The notes under the pieces are model-generated. The model was not told the origin of the DNA and searched no databases. It saw nothing but the letters and a program-made list of their open reading frames with translations. The translations under genes and the position numbers were made by a program. Below, one piece after another: positions 39,888 through 49,276 of a stretch of 55,963 bases of DNA (positions are counted from its first letter, which is position 1; each line of letters begins with the position of its first letter). Source of the DNA: an uncultured Verrucomicrobia subdivision 3 bacterium. Lineage in GTDB: Bacteria; Verrucomicrobiota; Verrucomicrobiia; Limisphaerales; UBA11358. The stretch is taken from the NCBI GenBank assembly GCA_903944085.1, contig CAJAQO010000083.1:70590-126552 (forward strand), in the 5' to 3' direction.

Positions 39888-42800
39888 TCAGTTTTTTACC
39901 GAGTGGTTTGCAGCGGCGGACGGCGCAGAAAAATCAGGATCGTCATTCGTTTCATTTTTGCCCTCCACGACCAAATACAGCGTTGGCAGCAGCATGAGCG
40001 TCAAAAGGGTGGCGGAAACCAGGCCGCCGATGATGACAATGGCCAGCGGCCGCTGCGTTTCCGAACCAATGCCGTGCGAAAGCGCCATCGGCAACAAGCC
40101 GAGAATCGCAAGCAGCGCGGTCATTAGCACCGTGCGCAGACGGTCACCAGCACCTTTGACCACGGCCTCGTAAACTGGCAGTCCGTCGTCTTGAAGTTGG
40201 TTGAAATGGCTGACCATGACCACGCCGTTGAGAACCGCCTGACCGAACAGCGCGATGAATCCGATGGAGCCTGAAACGCTCAAAGGGATGCCCGTGAGCA
40301 GCAGTGCAAAGATGCCGCCGATAAGTCCGAGCGGCACGTTGACCAAAATCAGCAGCGCGCTTTTCACGGATTTGAAAGCATTGAACAGCAAAACGAAAAT
40401 TAGAAAGATGCTGATCGGAACAATGATGGATAGCCGCTTCATGGCGCGTTGCTGGCTTTCAAACTCGCCGCCCCACGTTACAAACCAGCCGTGCGGCAAA
40501 GAAAATTTTGCCAGCCGCGCCTGCATGTCGGTCACCGTGCTGCCCATGTCGCGGCCTTTGATGAACACGCTGATGGCGGAAAAGCGCGTGTTGTCTTCGC
40601 GGCTGATGTTCATGCTGCCGCTGGTTTCTTTGAACGTGGCGACTTGTTCTAGCGGGATGTGCAACCCGTCCGGAGTGTCCACGAGAATTTTTTTCAGGTT
40701 GGCGAGGCTGCGCTGGGCTTCGGGGAGCCGCACGACGATGCTGAAGTGCTTTTCGCCCTCCCAAAGTTCCGTGGCCGCTTTGCCGGCGAGCCCGGTTTGG
40801 ATGACGTCTTCGATGTCGCCGATGTTCAGGCCGTAGCGGGCGGCGGCCTTGCGGTCAATTTCGATGATCGTCTGCGGCACTTCGCCGGCGCGATCCACGC
40901 TCGCCGTGTCCACGCCGCGCACGTCGGCGATGGCGGCGCACATTTCCTTGGCCTTGTTGCGCAGCGCGGTAGAGTCGTCGCCGAACACTTTGATGACCAC
41001 CTGCCCGTCAATTTGCGAAATGCTTTCCAGCACGTTATCCATGATCGGCTGGTCAAAGCTGATATCAATGCCCGGCAACGTGGAAACATTTTTGTTCATC
41101 TCATCCAGCAGCATTTGTTTGGTGAAACCGGGGCGCCATTCGTTCGGCGGTTTGAAATCCAAAAAAATTTCCGCCATGTTGATCGGCTTGGGGTCGGTGC
41201 CGTCTTCGGGCCGGCCGGATTTGGAAACCACCGTGTTGACTTCCGGCGTCTTGCGCAGCAGTTCGCGCATTTTTCGGCAATACTCTCGTGCCTGCTCGAC
41301 GGAAACACTGGCCGGCAGATTGGCGTTCACCCAGATGGAACCTTCGTTTAATTCCGGCAGAAATTCCGTGCCCAGCCGGGGTGCCAGCGCCAGGCTCACG
41401 CCCAGCGCGGCGAGCGCGGCGAGGACGACAAATTTCGGATGCGCCAGCGCCCAGCCCAGTGAGGCGACGTAAGGTTTCTTGATGAAACGGACGAGCGCAT
41501 TTTCTTCGTGCGGAATTTTTTTTCGCAGCAGGAAATAGCACAGCAGCGGCACCAGCGTCAGCGACAAAATCAGCGAGCCGATCAACGCACTGGTGATCGT
41601 CCACGCCATCGGCGCGAAGATGCGGCCTTCGTGACGTTGCAGCGTGAACACCGGAATATGCGCCGCGATGATGATGAGCATCGAGAAAAAAGTCGGGCGG
41701 CCGACTTCCACCGTCGCGTGTTCGATGGCGGTTCGAAATGCTTTTTTGTCGCTGCCCGGCTTCAATTCGCCGAGCCGGCGGAAAACATTTTCGACGACGA
41801 TGACCGCGCCATCCACGATAATCCCAAAATCCATCGCGCCCAGCGAAATCAGATTTGCCGGAATGCCGCGCCACGTCAGCCCGATAAAAGTAGCCAATAA
41901 TGACAAGGGAATCACGACGGCCACAATTGCCGCCGCGCGAATGTTGCCCAGGAAAAGCAAGAGCACGAAAGTCACCAGAATCGCGCCAGTGGCGAGATTC
42001 TCAAACACGGTGTGCAGCGTGGTGCCAATCAGCCACGCGCGGTCGTAGTAAGGAACAATTTTGACGCCTTTCGGCAAAATCGAATTGTTCAGAATTTCAA
42101 TCTTCGCTTTCAACGCCTTGAGCACCACCGACGGATTGTCGCCTTTGTGCATGTCCACGATGCCGAAAACAATGTCATCGTCCTTGTCTTGTCCGGCGAT
42201 GCCTTCGACCGGCAGATTGCCGAGCGTGACGTCGGCGATGTCTTTGACCAGCACCGGCGTGCCGTTGTGGGCGGTGATGACGATGTCCTTGATTTCATCG
42301 GCGGAATGCAGCATCCCGACGCCGCGAATGAGATACTGCTGCGAACCTTGCGTGACTTTGCTGCCGCCGACATTGGCGTTGCCACGGCCGAGCGCGGTGT
42401 AAAGCTGCTGCAAGGCGATGCCGTAATAACGCATCTTCGCGAGATCTGGATTCACCTCATACGTTTTGACCAAGCCGCCAAACGTATCAATGTCCGCCAC
42501 GCCCGGCACGCCGCGCAAATTGCGATCCACCACCCAATCTTGCAATGTTCGCAACTCGCGGGTCGTATAGCCGTCGCCCTTCACGCGATAGCGAAAAATT
42601 TCGCCGATGGCGGTCGAAAGCGGCTGGAGCTGCGGCTGCGCATCGGGCGGCACGTCCACGCCCGTCAGCCGTTCGAGCGTTTGCTGGCGGGCGACCATGT
42701 CCGTCGTGTGATCGTCAAACGTCACGACGATGTAGGACAAACCAAATTGCGTGTGCGAAAACAACCGCACCGCGTGCGGCATTCCGTTCAGCGCGGTTTC

Positions 42801-43007
42801 CAGCGGAATCGTGACCTGCTTCTCGACCTCCTCCGGCGCGCGGCCCGGATACAGCGTGATGACGTTCACCTGGATGTCCGAGACATCTGGAAACGCCTCG
42901 ATGGGCAGTTGCATGAACGCCGCCACGCCGCCGCCGATGAATAGCAGCATCATCAGCACGATGAACAACGGCTGGTGCAACGCAAAACTGACGACTCGTT
43001 TAATCAT
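39888..43007 (-). CDS. Heavy-metal-type RND efflux transporter (CzcA/CusA family)
   Basis: A 1039-residue inner-membrane proton antiporter with 12 transmembrane helices and two large periplasmic loops. Typical CzcA-family parts are QLPIEAFPDVSDIQVNVIT, YPGRAPEEVEKQVTIPLETALNG and the TM4 charged motif DFGIIVDGAVIVVEN. The second half starts at ARYGLNIGDIEDVI, and TM10-12 contain GFIALFGQAVLNGVVMV. The HME-RND subfamily exports Zn, Co, Cd, Ni, Cu or Ag; the metal cannot be told here. It is the last gene of a CzcC-CzcB-CzcA order operon. A weak GC stem at 39771-39794 lies after its stop, without a T-run. Confidence 0.93.
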   Translation of the reverse strand: MIKRVVSFALHQPLFIVLMMLLFIGGGVAAFMQLPIEAFPDVSDIQVNVITLYPGRAPEEVEKQVTIPLETALNGMPHAVRLFSHTQFGLSYIVVTFDDHTTDMVARQQTLERLTGVDVPPDAQPQLQPLSTAIGEIFRYRVKGDGYTTRELRTLQDWVVDRNLRGVPGVADIDTFGGLVKTYEVNPDLAKMRYYGIALQQLYTALGRGNANVGGSKVTQGSQQYLIRGVGMLHSADEIKDIVITAHNGTPVLVKDIADVTLGNLPVEGIAGQDKDDDIVFGIVDMHKGDNPSVVLKALKAKIEILNNSILPKGVKIVPYYDRAWLIGTTLHTVFENLATGAILVTFVLLLFLGNIRAAAIVAVVIPLSLLATFIGLTWRGIPANLISLGAMDFGIIVDGAVIVVENVFRRLGELKPGSDKKAFRTAIEHATVEVGRPTFFSMLIIIAAHIPVFTLQRHEGRIFAPMAWTITSALIGSLILSLTLVPLLCYFLLRKKIPHEENALVRFIKKPYVASLGWALAHPKFVVLAALAALGVSLALAPRLGTEFLPELNEGSIWVNANLPASVSVEQAREYCRKMRELLRKTPEVNTVVSKSGRPEDGTDPKPINMAEIFLDFKPPNEWRPGFTKQMLLDEMNKNVSTLPGIDISFDQPIMDNVLESISQIDGQVVIKVFGDDSTALRNKAKEMCAAIADVRGVDTASVDRAGEVPQTIIEIDRKAAARYGLNIGDIEDVIQTGLAGKAATELWEGEKHFSIVVRLPEAQRSLANLKKILVDTPDGLHIPLEQVATFKETSGSMNISREDNTRFSAISVFIKGRDMGSTVTDMQARLAKFSLPHGWFVTWGGEFESQQRAMKRLSIIVPISIFLIFVLLFNAFKSVKSALLILVNVPLGLIGGIFALLLTGIPLSVSGSIGFIALFGQAVLNGVVMVSHFNQLQDDGLPVYEAVVKGAGDRLRTVLMTALLAILGLLPMALSHGIGSETQRPLAIVIIGGLVSATLLTLMLLPTLYLVVEGKNETNDDPDFSAPSAAANHSVKN

Positions 43008-43041
43008 GCAAAAATTTCGAGAATGATAATTGTTGCGCCGA

Positions 43042-44175
43042 TCATTCCAGGAGCTGTTGCAGAAAAACGCAGCCGTCCGTCACGACTTGCTGGCCGGCTT
43101 GCAGGCCGCTCAAAATCAAAACGCGGCCAGCTTGTTCGGAACCAATGGCGACCTCGTGCCGCGTGAACTCGCCGGGCTTTTCCTGCACGAAGACAAAATG
43201 TTTTTCGCCTTTCAGAAAAACCGCCGCCGCCGGCACGCTGAGGCCATGCGTTTCGCCGCCGGGCAAAATCACGTTCACAAACATCTCAGCCTTGAGCCGC
43301 CGGCGCGAATTATCCACCGAGCCGCGCACTTTGATGGTGCGCGTGTTCGGGTCAATGAATTCGGAAACCTTGTCCACGCGGCCGGTAAAAGTTTCGTCGG
43401 GAAAAGCGCGACTGGTAAACGTGAATTCCCGACCGGGCAGCAATCGCGGCACGTCCACTTCTGTTGCGTCAATCTGAATCCACAGCTGCGCTGGATCGCT
43501 CACGATAAAGAGCGGCGCGGTGATCTCCGGCATATTGGCCAGCATCTGGTCGGGACGAACTTCCAGTCCCGGACTGACGCTCTTATCCACTACTGTTCCC
43601 GCGAGTGGACTGCGCAAAATAAAAACTTCATCCAGCGAATCGGCGTTGGCGCCATACGCCGCGATTTTTGAAACGGCGCGCGAATGCTCGGCCTCAGCCT
43701 GCGCCTGCGCGTCCTCGGCGGCCTCGACATCTTTTTGCGCCGCCGCGCCGTGCGCGAACAATTCCCGTTCCCGCGTCAAGCTGCGTTGCGCCAGTTTTAA
43801 ATCGCTTTCGGCTTTCCGCGCATCCGCTTGCGCCTGCCCGAAATCCGGGGACTCGACTTCCGCCAGCGACGAATTTTTCTCGACGCTTTGGCCGATGTCC
43901 GCCGTGATTTTGCGCACGCGCCCGGCGAACGGCGTGAAGATGCGCACCGTGACGTCATCATTCCAGGTGAGCCGGCCCGAGAGCTCGGTGCTGGCGGGCG
44001 CGCGCGATTCGACCGGCGCCAATTCGAGCGACGCCAGTTGCGTTGAATCGGCCGGAAAAGAAATTTTTTCGCCCGCGACTTTGGGATCGCCCGTCGGTTC
44101 CGGGCTGGCCGCGCGGTGACAGCCCGCCACCAGCGCCGCGAGGATCAAGCAGTTGAAGAATTGGAAAATTTTCAT
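43042..44175 (-). CDS. RND efflux periplasmic adaptor, lipoprotein (CzcB-like)
   Basis: A 377-residue membrane-fusion protein. A short signal peptide ends in the lipobox LVAGC (Cys19). A beta-barrel and lipoyl domain follow (FTPFAGRVRKITADIGQSV, and SPLAGTVVDKSVSPGLEV after the hairpin), split by a long coiled-coil hairpin at about 110-175. Then come AQLWIQIDATEVDVPRLLPG, VDKVSEFIDPNTRTIKVRG and a membrane-proximal domain. It bridges the RND pump and the outer-membrane channel. No His-rich metal-binding N-terminus is present, so the metal specificity stays open. Its start overlaps the outer-membrane factor gene by four bases. Confidence 0.92.
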   Translation of the reverse strand: MKIFQFFNCLILAALVAGCHRAASPEPTGDPKVAGEKISFPADSTQLASLELAPVESRAPASTELSGRLTWNDDVTVRIFTPFAGRVRKITADIGQSVEKNSSLAEVESPDFGQAQADARKAESDLKLAQRSLTRERELFAHGAAAQKDVEAAEDAQAQAEAEHSRAVSKIAAYGANADSLDEVFILRSPLAGTVVDKSVSPGLEVRPDQMLANMPEITAPLFIVSDPAQLWIQIDATEVDVPRLLPGREFTFTSRAFPDETFTGRVDKVSEFIDPNTRTIKVRGSVDNSRRRLKAEMFVNVILPGGETHGLSVPAAAVFLKGEKHFVFVQEKPGEFTRHEVAIGSEQAGRVLILSGLQAGQQVVTDGCVFLQQLLE

Positions 44176-45494
44176 GGGCGGACATTCTGTAGATTCATGG
44201 CTTCGGCGGCGGCTTTCAAATCGGCGACGGCGCTGGCGGTGTCGGACATGGCCTGGGCCGCCGCCAGCCGGGCGTCGTTGTCGGCGCGTTCGGCTTCCAG
44301 CAAATCCACCAGCGATGAACCGCCTTTTTCGTAGGCGAACGCCACCGCCTCGCGCACCTGCTGCGATCTGGGCAGGATCTGTTTTTGATAACGCTCCAGC
44401 CGTTCCGAGGCTTCGCTGAATTCAGATTGCGCATTGGCAATGTCGGCCGCCGCCTGGGCTTTGGCTTTGCCGAGGGCGAGCGCGTTTTTATCAACGGCCG
44501 CCTGCGCGGATTTGATTTCACCCCGGTTGAAATTCCACAGCGGCAGCGGAAACGAAACACCGATGCCGACCGTATCCTCCGGCGGTCCGCCGCCGGGCGG
44601 ATTGTGCTCGACCAAAAACGAAAACGTCGGGTCAGGAATTCTCATGGCCTTTTGCAGCTTGAGATCGGCTTGCGCCTGGCTCAAATCCGCTTCCGCCGCC
44701 AGCACGTCCGGACGTAGCGAATTGGTTTTTGATTCACCAGATTGCGGAACTGTGACGGCCATTTGCGCGAGCGATTCCGTCGGCGTCCAATTCCCTTTCG
44801 GCTGCGCGACGCCGAGCAAAATGTCCACCGCGATCCGCGCCTGCACGGCGGCGGCACCCGCCGATTTGGCCTGCAGCGCAAAAACCTCCGCGCTGTTTTC
44901 AATCTGCTTTTCATCGGCCGCCGAAATGTCGCCCGCCTGCAAGCGCGCCTGCGCAATTTCCGCTTCGTGGCGCAGCATCCCGGCGGACTCGGTCAAGATG
45001 CGCGCGTTCTCGCCCGCGAGCAGCGCCGCCACAAACGCTTTGCTCACGCCCTGATCCAGCAGCCGCCGCGCATCGAAAAACCGGGCTTGTGCGCCGGTGA
45101 TTCCGGCTTGCGCGGAAACTTTGCGATCGCGCCGTTTGCCGCCGATTTCAATGAGCTGGTTGACGGCGAAAATCGTGTCGTAGCTGCGGCTCCACAGGCC
45201 GTTGCCCGTGGACGTGCTGTTTTCGTAGGAACCAATTTTCGCGGTGGAATAGGAAAATGTCGGATTGGGAAATTCTTTGGCGACGAGCAATTGCGCCGTG
45301 GCCGCGTCCACGCCGCTTTTCGCCGCGAGCAAATCCCAGTTGCGCTCATAGGCCAAGCGTTTGGCGTCCGCGAGCGAAAGCATGTTCGTCGCCGTCAAAT
45401 CGCTTTGTGCCAACGCTTGCGGCTGAAACACGCCAAGCGCCGCCAGCAACAGGCGGGCCAGCCCGGCGCGTTGGAAAAAGGTGCGAATCAACAC
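44172..45494 (-). CDS. Outer-membrane efflux channel, TolC family (CzcC-like)
   Basis: A 440-residue outer-membrane factor. A signal peptide (LARLLLAALGVFQPQALAQS) precedes two repeated helical halves. The first has LSLADAKRLAYERNWDLLAAKSGVDAATAQL, and the second has LRPDVLAAEADLSQAQADLKLQKAMRIPDPTFSF. VGIGVSFPLPLWNFNRGEIKSAQA and SEASERLERYQKQILPRSQQV lead to the C-terminus EKGGSSLVDLLEAERADND. These are the TolC-family periplasmic helices and strands. It is the first gene of the efflux operon and is linked by a four-base overlap to the adaptor. Confidence 0.92.
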   Translation of the reverse strand: MLIRTFFQRAGLARLLLAALGVFQPQALAQSDLTATNMLSLADAKRLAYERNWDLLAAKSGVDAATAQLLVAKEFPNPTFSYSTAKIGSYENSTSTGNGLWSRSYDTIFAVNQLIEIGGKRRDRKVSAQAGITGAQARFFDARRLLDQGVSKAFVAALLAGENARILTESAGMLRHEAEIAQARLQAGDISAADEKQIENSAEVFALQAKSAGAAAVQARIAVDILLGVAQPKGNWTPTESLAQMAVTVPQSGESKTNSLRPDVLAAEADLSQAQADLKLQKAMRIPDPTFSFLVEHNPPGGGPPEDTVGIGVSFPLPLWNFNRGEIKSAQAAVDKNALALGKAKAQAAADIANAQSEFSEASERLERYQKQILPRSQQVREAVAFAYEKGGSSLVDLLEAERADNDARLAAAQAMSDTASAVADLKAAAEAMNLQNVRP

Positions 45495-45530
45495 GCCCTT
45501 TGAATAACCGAGAAACTGGCGCGAAGAAAT

Positions 45531-45571
45531 TAGGCGCGGGATAGTTCTCGCCTAGGGTATTGCCTTAGGCG
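45531..45571. promoter_or_regulatory. Three alternating copies of TAGGCG upstream of the efflux operon
   Basis: TAGGCG at 45531-45536, its reverse complement CGCCTA at 45549-45554, and TAGGCG again at 45566-45571. The middle copy can pair with either outer one, giving two mutually exclusive stems. It lies in the 85-base gap between the response-regulator stop and the efflux operon start. It may be a terminator, an attenuator or an operator; the sequence alone does not decide. Confidence 0.4.
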
Positions 45572-45579
45572 CCGCGCGG

Positions 45580-46236
45580 TCAACTCGTCGGATTGCTTTC
45601 CTGCCAGCGGACGGCCTCGCGCAACAACTCGGCGGCGTTGGTCAGCTTGAGCTTTTCCTTGATGTGGGCGCAGTGGGCCTGCACGGTTTTCATGCTCACG
45701 TTCATCATCTCGGCAACCTGACGGGTTTCGTAACCTTTGCCCAGCAGTTGAAAAGCTTCCAGTTCGCGGTCGCTCAGTTGTTCCACCAGCGAGCCGCTGG
45801 CCGGCAGCCGGCCGTCCACGAATTTTTCCGCGAAGAGCGCCGCCAGGCTTTCGCTCATGTAAATTTTCCCGGTCAGCACCTGCCGGATGGCGGTGATGAC
45901 TTTTTTGGCGGTCTCGCGTTTCATGATGTAACCACGCGCGCCGGCCCGCAGGGCGCGTTCGGCGTAAAGCCGCTCGTCGTGCATCGAAAGGACAATGACG
46001 GCCACGTCCAGCTGCATGGCTTTCAAATTTTTGATCAGCTCGATGCCCGAACCCTGCTTGAGCGAAATGTCCACGATCGCCACCGCCGGTCGGGTTGCGG
46101 CAATTTCCTGCAACGCGTGCGGCGCGTCTTCAGATTCGCCGCAGACCATGAGGTCCGGCTGCTGCTGAATCAGGTTGGTCAGCCATTCGCGCACGAGCGG
46201 ATGGTCGTCCACAAGAAAGATTTTTATTTTATTCAC
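45580..46236 (-). CDS. NarL/FixJ-family response regulator
   Basis: A 218-residue two-component regulator. The receiver domain starts KIFLVDDHPLVREWL, with D56 in AIVDISLKQGSG as the phosphorylation site, and the switch region has VIVLSMHDE. The output domain is LuxR-type HTH: LSDRELEAFQLLGKGYETRQV and VSMKTVQAHCAHIKEKL. The GTG at 46236 is chosen because GGAGA lies nine bases upstream of it; a TTG further upstream at 46257 is possible. It overlaps the sensor kinase gene by eight bases and follows it in the operon, so the two form a pair. The efflux operon is downstream on the same strand and could be a target. Confidence 0.92.
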   Translation of the reverse strand: MNKIKIFLVDDHPLVREWLTNLIQQQPDLMVCGESEDAPHALQEIAATRPAVAIVDISLKQGSGIELIKNLKAMQLDVAVIVLSMHDERLYAERALRAGARGYIMKRETAKKVITAIRQVLTGKIYMSESLAALFAEKFVDGRLPASGSLVEQLSDRELEAFQLLGKGYETRQVAEMMNVSMKTVQAHCAHIKEKLKLTNAAELLREAVRWQESNPTS

Positions 46237-47287
46237 GTTGGGTTTTCTCCGGTTCAACCTGCAGCTCGCAGGCGATCAGCGTGCCGCCGGTTTCATCCCG
46301 GCGCGCGGTGAAGGTGCTCCCAATCATGGCTGCCCGATGCGCCATGATGCGCAGGCCCATGCCCCGTTTTTTCGGCATGGGCTCCGGCAGACCGGCCCCG
46401 TCGTCTTTGACGGACAAAACCGTGCTGTCTTCGCCAACTTCCAGGCGGATCAGGATGTTCTTGGCCTTGCCATGCCGGATGGCATTGCGGACGGCTTCTT
46501 GCGCAATTCGGTAAAGATGACCGGCGGTGGCGGCATCATGGATGAGCACCGGCACATCACACTCAAAGCGGCAGAAGACCTTGAACAATTCGCTGGTGGT
46601 CGCGGCATATTCCTCCAAGGCCAGCATCAGACCGTCCGCTTCGATTTCCACCGGATACAAACCCTTGGCCAGCCGGCGGGAAAGGTTGATGCCTTCCTCC
46701 ACCAACTCGACGACCTTGTTGGCGTCGGCTGCTTCGGCCAGCTTCAGCGCGGCCAGCTTGCCTTCCAGCACCTGCCCGGCCAAAGTTGCGCCGGTGAGAT
46801 GCTGGCACAAGCCGTCGTGCAAATCCTGCCCAATGCGGCGCTGTTCCCGCTCGCTGATTTCGAGCAGCTCGCGTTCCAGCCGTTCGCGCTCAGCCATTTC
46901 CTCCGTGAGCGCGGCGGTGCGCTGTTTCACCTGGGTTTCCAAATAATTATGAAACGACCGTAGCCGGGCCAGCAGCCAGACGACCACGAGGTAAAACGCC
47001 AGCAGAATGATGGCGTTCCAAATCGGAATGAGCGGACTCGTGAACCGGGCACCGCTGGCGTAATCTCCCACCACCCAGACGGCCACGCTGAACACCGAAA
47101 CCACCGCCCCGAAACCCCGGCCAACGAACCAAACCGCCAGGGCCACGCCCAGCAGATAAAAAACCGAGAACGAAATTTCGTGGCCGGTCAGATAATCCAC
47201 CAGGCCGATGGCCACAATGATCACGCACGCCATCGCGCTTGAAACGAGGCGGGAACGGTTTTCCAGTGATCTGATCAATCGCAGCAT
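46229..47287 (-). CDS. Membrane sensor histidine kinase (NarX/HisKA_3 type)
   Basis: A 352-residue kinase with four to five transmembrane helices in residues 15-108 and a MASE/DUF4118-like membrane sensor look (ISFSVFYLLGVALAVWFVG). A coiled-coil linker (about 112-145) leads to the HisKA_3 box EREQRRIGQDLHDGLCQHLTG, with H157 as the phosphorylated His. The HATPase_c domain has RIAQEAVRNAIRHGKAKNI, KDDGAGLPE and GMGLRIMAHRAAMIG. The ATG at 47287 is chosen over a GTG at 47326. It pairs with the NarL-type regulator downstream. The signal is unknown. Confidence 0.9.
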   Translation of the reverse strand: MLRLIRSLENRSRLVSSAMACVIIVAIGLVDYLTGHEISFSVFYLLGVALAVWFVGRGFGAVVSVFSVAVWVVGDYASGARFTSPLIPIWNAIILLAFYLVVVWLLARLRSFHNYLETQVKQRTAALTEEMAERERLERELLEISEREQRRIGQDLHDGLCQHLTGATLAGQVLEGKLAALKLAEAADANKVVELVEEGINLSRRLAKGLYPVEIEADGLMLALEEYAATTSELFKVFCRFECDVPVLIHDAATAGHLYRIAQEAVRNAIRHGKAKNILIRLEVGEDSTVLSVKDDGAGLPEPMPKKRGMGLRIMAHRAAMIGSTFTARRDETGGTLIACELQVEPEKTQRE

Positions 47288-47428
47288 GATTGGCTTGGCG
47301 GTGAACCACCGACGTTTGATAAACACCAGACGCCCGGTGCGGTGTCAAATGCAATTCGGCGGTTGGGAAAAAGTTTCCAGCTTGGTCGCCAAAACCAGCG
47401 GGTGACCGGAACGAGGCGGAAAAACCAA

Positions 47429-48844
47429 TCAGGCTTCCGCCGCCTCGTCCTCGCCGGACTTGGACGACGTGTCGTTGTATTCGTGCAGCTTGTTGCGCAG
47501 CGTGCGGATGCTCACGTCCAGCAATTTGGCGGCGTGGGTGCGGTTGCCTTTGCAGCGGTCCAGCGCGGCAATGATGTGCTGTTTTTCCAGTTCGCCGAGC
47601 GTGGGAAATCCGCCGGAGCTGCTCAAAACCCCAGGCACGGCCCCATTGTCCACCGGCGCGGCGGCGGAATTTGATTGGCCGGCGGCCAGTCCGAGGTGTT
47701 CCGGTTCCAACATGCCAGTGTCGCCGCACATGATCACGGCGCGCTCGACGACGTTTTGCAGTTCGCGGACGTTGCCCGGCCAGGAATGTTCGTTCAGAAT
47801 GCGGAGCGCGGCATCGGTGAAGCCTTTGATGTGGACGCCGTGTTTGCGGCCCAGCCGGCGCATGAATTCCGTTGCGAGCAGCGAAATGTCCTCGCGCCGT
47901 TCGCGCAAGGCCGGCACGGAAACGGGCACGACGTTCAGGCGGAAAAACAAATCCTGCCGGAATTCTTTTTTCGCGACGCTTTCTTCGAGGTTGCGGTTGG
48001 TCGTGGCGATGACGCGCACATCCACTTTGATGGTGCGGCTGCCGCCGACGCGCTCGAATTCGCGCTCCTGCAAAACGCGCAGCAGCTTGGCCTGCACGGC
48101 GGGGGAAATTTCGCTGATTTCGTCCAGCAGAATCGTGCCGCCGTGCGCGAGTTCAAAGCGGCCCTCGCGCTTGGTCAGCGCGCCGGTGAACGAACCTTTT
48201 TCGTGGCCGAAAAATTCGCTTTCGATGAGGTTTTCGGGAATGGCGGCGCAGTTGACTTTGATGAACGGCGCGTTGGCGCGCGGGCTTTCGCGGTAAAACG
48301 CGCGGGCGACGAGCTCCTTGCCCGTGCCGCTTTCGCCCTGTATCAAAACGGTGGCCTGCGTGCGCGCCACTTTGCGGATGAGCGAGCGCAGCGTTTCCAT
48401 CGCGGGGCTGCGGCCGAGCAGTTCCGATTCGCCGTCGTCGGATTCCTGGCTCAACAGCGTGTTGACCTTGAGCAGTTGATTGAAATCCTGCGCCTTGCGG
48501 AGCGTCACCTCGATCTGCTCCATCGAAAACGGCTTGATGAGATAATCAAACGAGCCATTTTTCATGCACTCCACGGCGGATTCCACGGTGCCGAAACCGG
48601 TCATCACCACGGCCAGCGGGCGTTGCGGGCGGGACTGCAATTCCTTGAGCAGATCAATGCCCTCGCCGTCCGGCAACCGCATGTCCATGAAAATCAGATC
48701 GAAATTATCCCGGTTCAGAAAATCGCGCGCGGCACTCAGCGTGCCGGCGGACGCGACGTCAAACCGCTGCCGCCGGAGAAAATTCTCCAGATTCGAGCGG
48801 ACAATGGCGTCGTCTTCGAGGACGATGATCTTTTCAATGGACAT
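47429..48844 (-). CDS. Sigma-54-dependent response regulator, NtrC family (FlgR-like candidate)
   Basis: A 471-residue activator. The receiver domain has VLEDDAIV with D54 in FMDMRLPDG. The AAA+ domain has Walker A GESGTGKE at 170-177, the sigma-54 contact loop GSFTGA at 217-222 (a known variant of GAFTGA), and the Walker B motif ILLDEI. The Arg-finger region [17 protein letters not shown] and [20 protein letters not shown] follow. The C-terminal Fis-type HTH is [23 protein letters not shown]. It is the last gene of an operon with a FlgN-like gene three bases before it. With the sigma-54 site ahead of flgB, control of flagellar genes is the leading idea. Confidence 0.93.
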   Translation of the reverse strand: MSIEKIIVLEDDAIVRSNLENFLRRQRFDVASAGTLSAARDFLNRDNFDLIFMDMRLPDGEGIDLLKELQSRPQRPLAVVMTGFGTVESAVECMKNGSFDYLIKPFSMEQIEVTLRKAQDFNQLLKVNTLLSQESDDGESELLGRSPAMETLRSLIRKVARTQATVLIQGESGTGKELVARAFYRESPRANAPFIKVNCAAIPENLIESEFFGHEKGSFTGALTKREGRFELAHGGTILLDEISEISPAVQAKLLRVLQEREFERVGGSRTIKVDVRVIATTNRNLEESVAKKEFRQDLFFRLNVVPVSVPALRERREDISLLATEFMRRLGRKHGVHIKGFTDAALRILNEHSWPGNVRELQNVVERAVIMCGDTGMLEPEHLGLAAGQSNSAAAPVDNGAVPGVLSSSGGFPTLGELEKQHIIAALDRCKGNRTHAAKLLDVSIRTLRNKLHEYNDTSSKSGEDEAAEA

Positions 48845-48847
48845 GGT

Positions 48848-49276
48848 TCAAACCGCAGCATGCCGGCGATACAAATTGGCGACAAAATTGGGCCGCTGAC
48901 TGGCGGCTGGCGGCAACTGCGTGGCGGGCATCAGCCCGCGCCGCAGCATTTCCTGCTGGTTTTCACGGTCGAGCAGCAACAGCCGCGGGAGCAAATTCTG
49001 TATGTCGCGGAACAAATTCCTGATCTCGCCGCAGGACTCGCGCTGATCCGCCGGCATCCGTTCCCACCACTGGCGATGACTGCGTAACTTTATTAACCCT
49101 GATTCCAAACGTGGGAGCAAGCGCTTTCTTTCCGCGTTGAACGCGCCGGGCGACCACGGCTGCGGTCGGCGGAGTGTCTGGTTCTCCTCGGTGAACAGCG
49201 CCAGAAATTCGCGGCTGAGGTCCAGATAGCTCTGCAGTTCGCGGGCAAGATCGGCAAGATCGGTTGGCGGGTTCAT
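48848..49276 (-). CDS. FlgN-like flagellar export chaperone candidate
   Basis: A 142-residue all-helical protein. The N-terminal helices are DLARELQSYLDLSREFLALF, then TEENQTLRR, and a central part follows with ERKRLLPRLESGLIKL. The last helix is DIQNLLPRLLLLDRENQQEMLRRGLMP. The layout of two long helices and a final DRENQ-type helix matches FlgN-family chaperones of hook-filament junction proteins, but sequence similarity is weak. The ATG at 49276 overlaps the TPR gene stop by four bases, and the sigma-54 activator gene follows after three bases. The flagellar context supports the call; a general helical protein is the alternative. Confidence 0.6.
   Translation of the reverse strand: MNPPTDLADLARELQSYLDLSREFLALFTEENQTLRRPQPWSPGAFNAERKRLLPRLESGLIKLRSHRQWWERMPADQRESCGEIRNLFRDIQNLLPRLLLLDRENQQEMLRRGLMPATQLPPAASQRPNFVANLYRRHAAV

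Noticed and set aside
47675-49087. A plus-strand open frame of about 470 codons opposite the sigma-54 activator
   Set aside because: The translation is Arg/His/Gln-rich with no domain, and the minus strand has a complete textbook regulator. It is a GC-rich antisense shadow.
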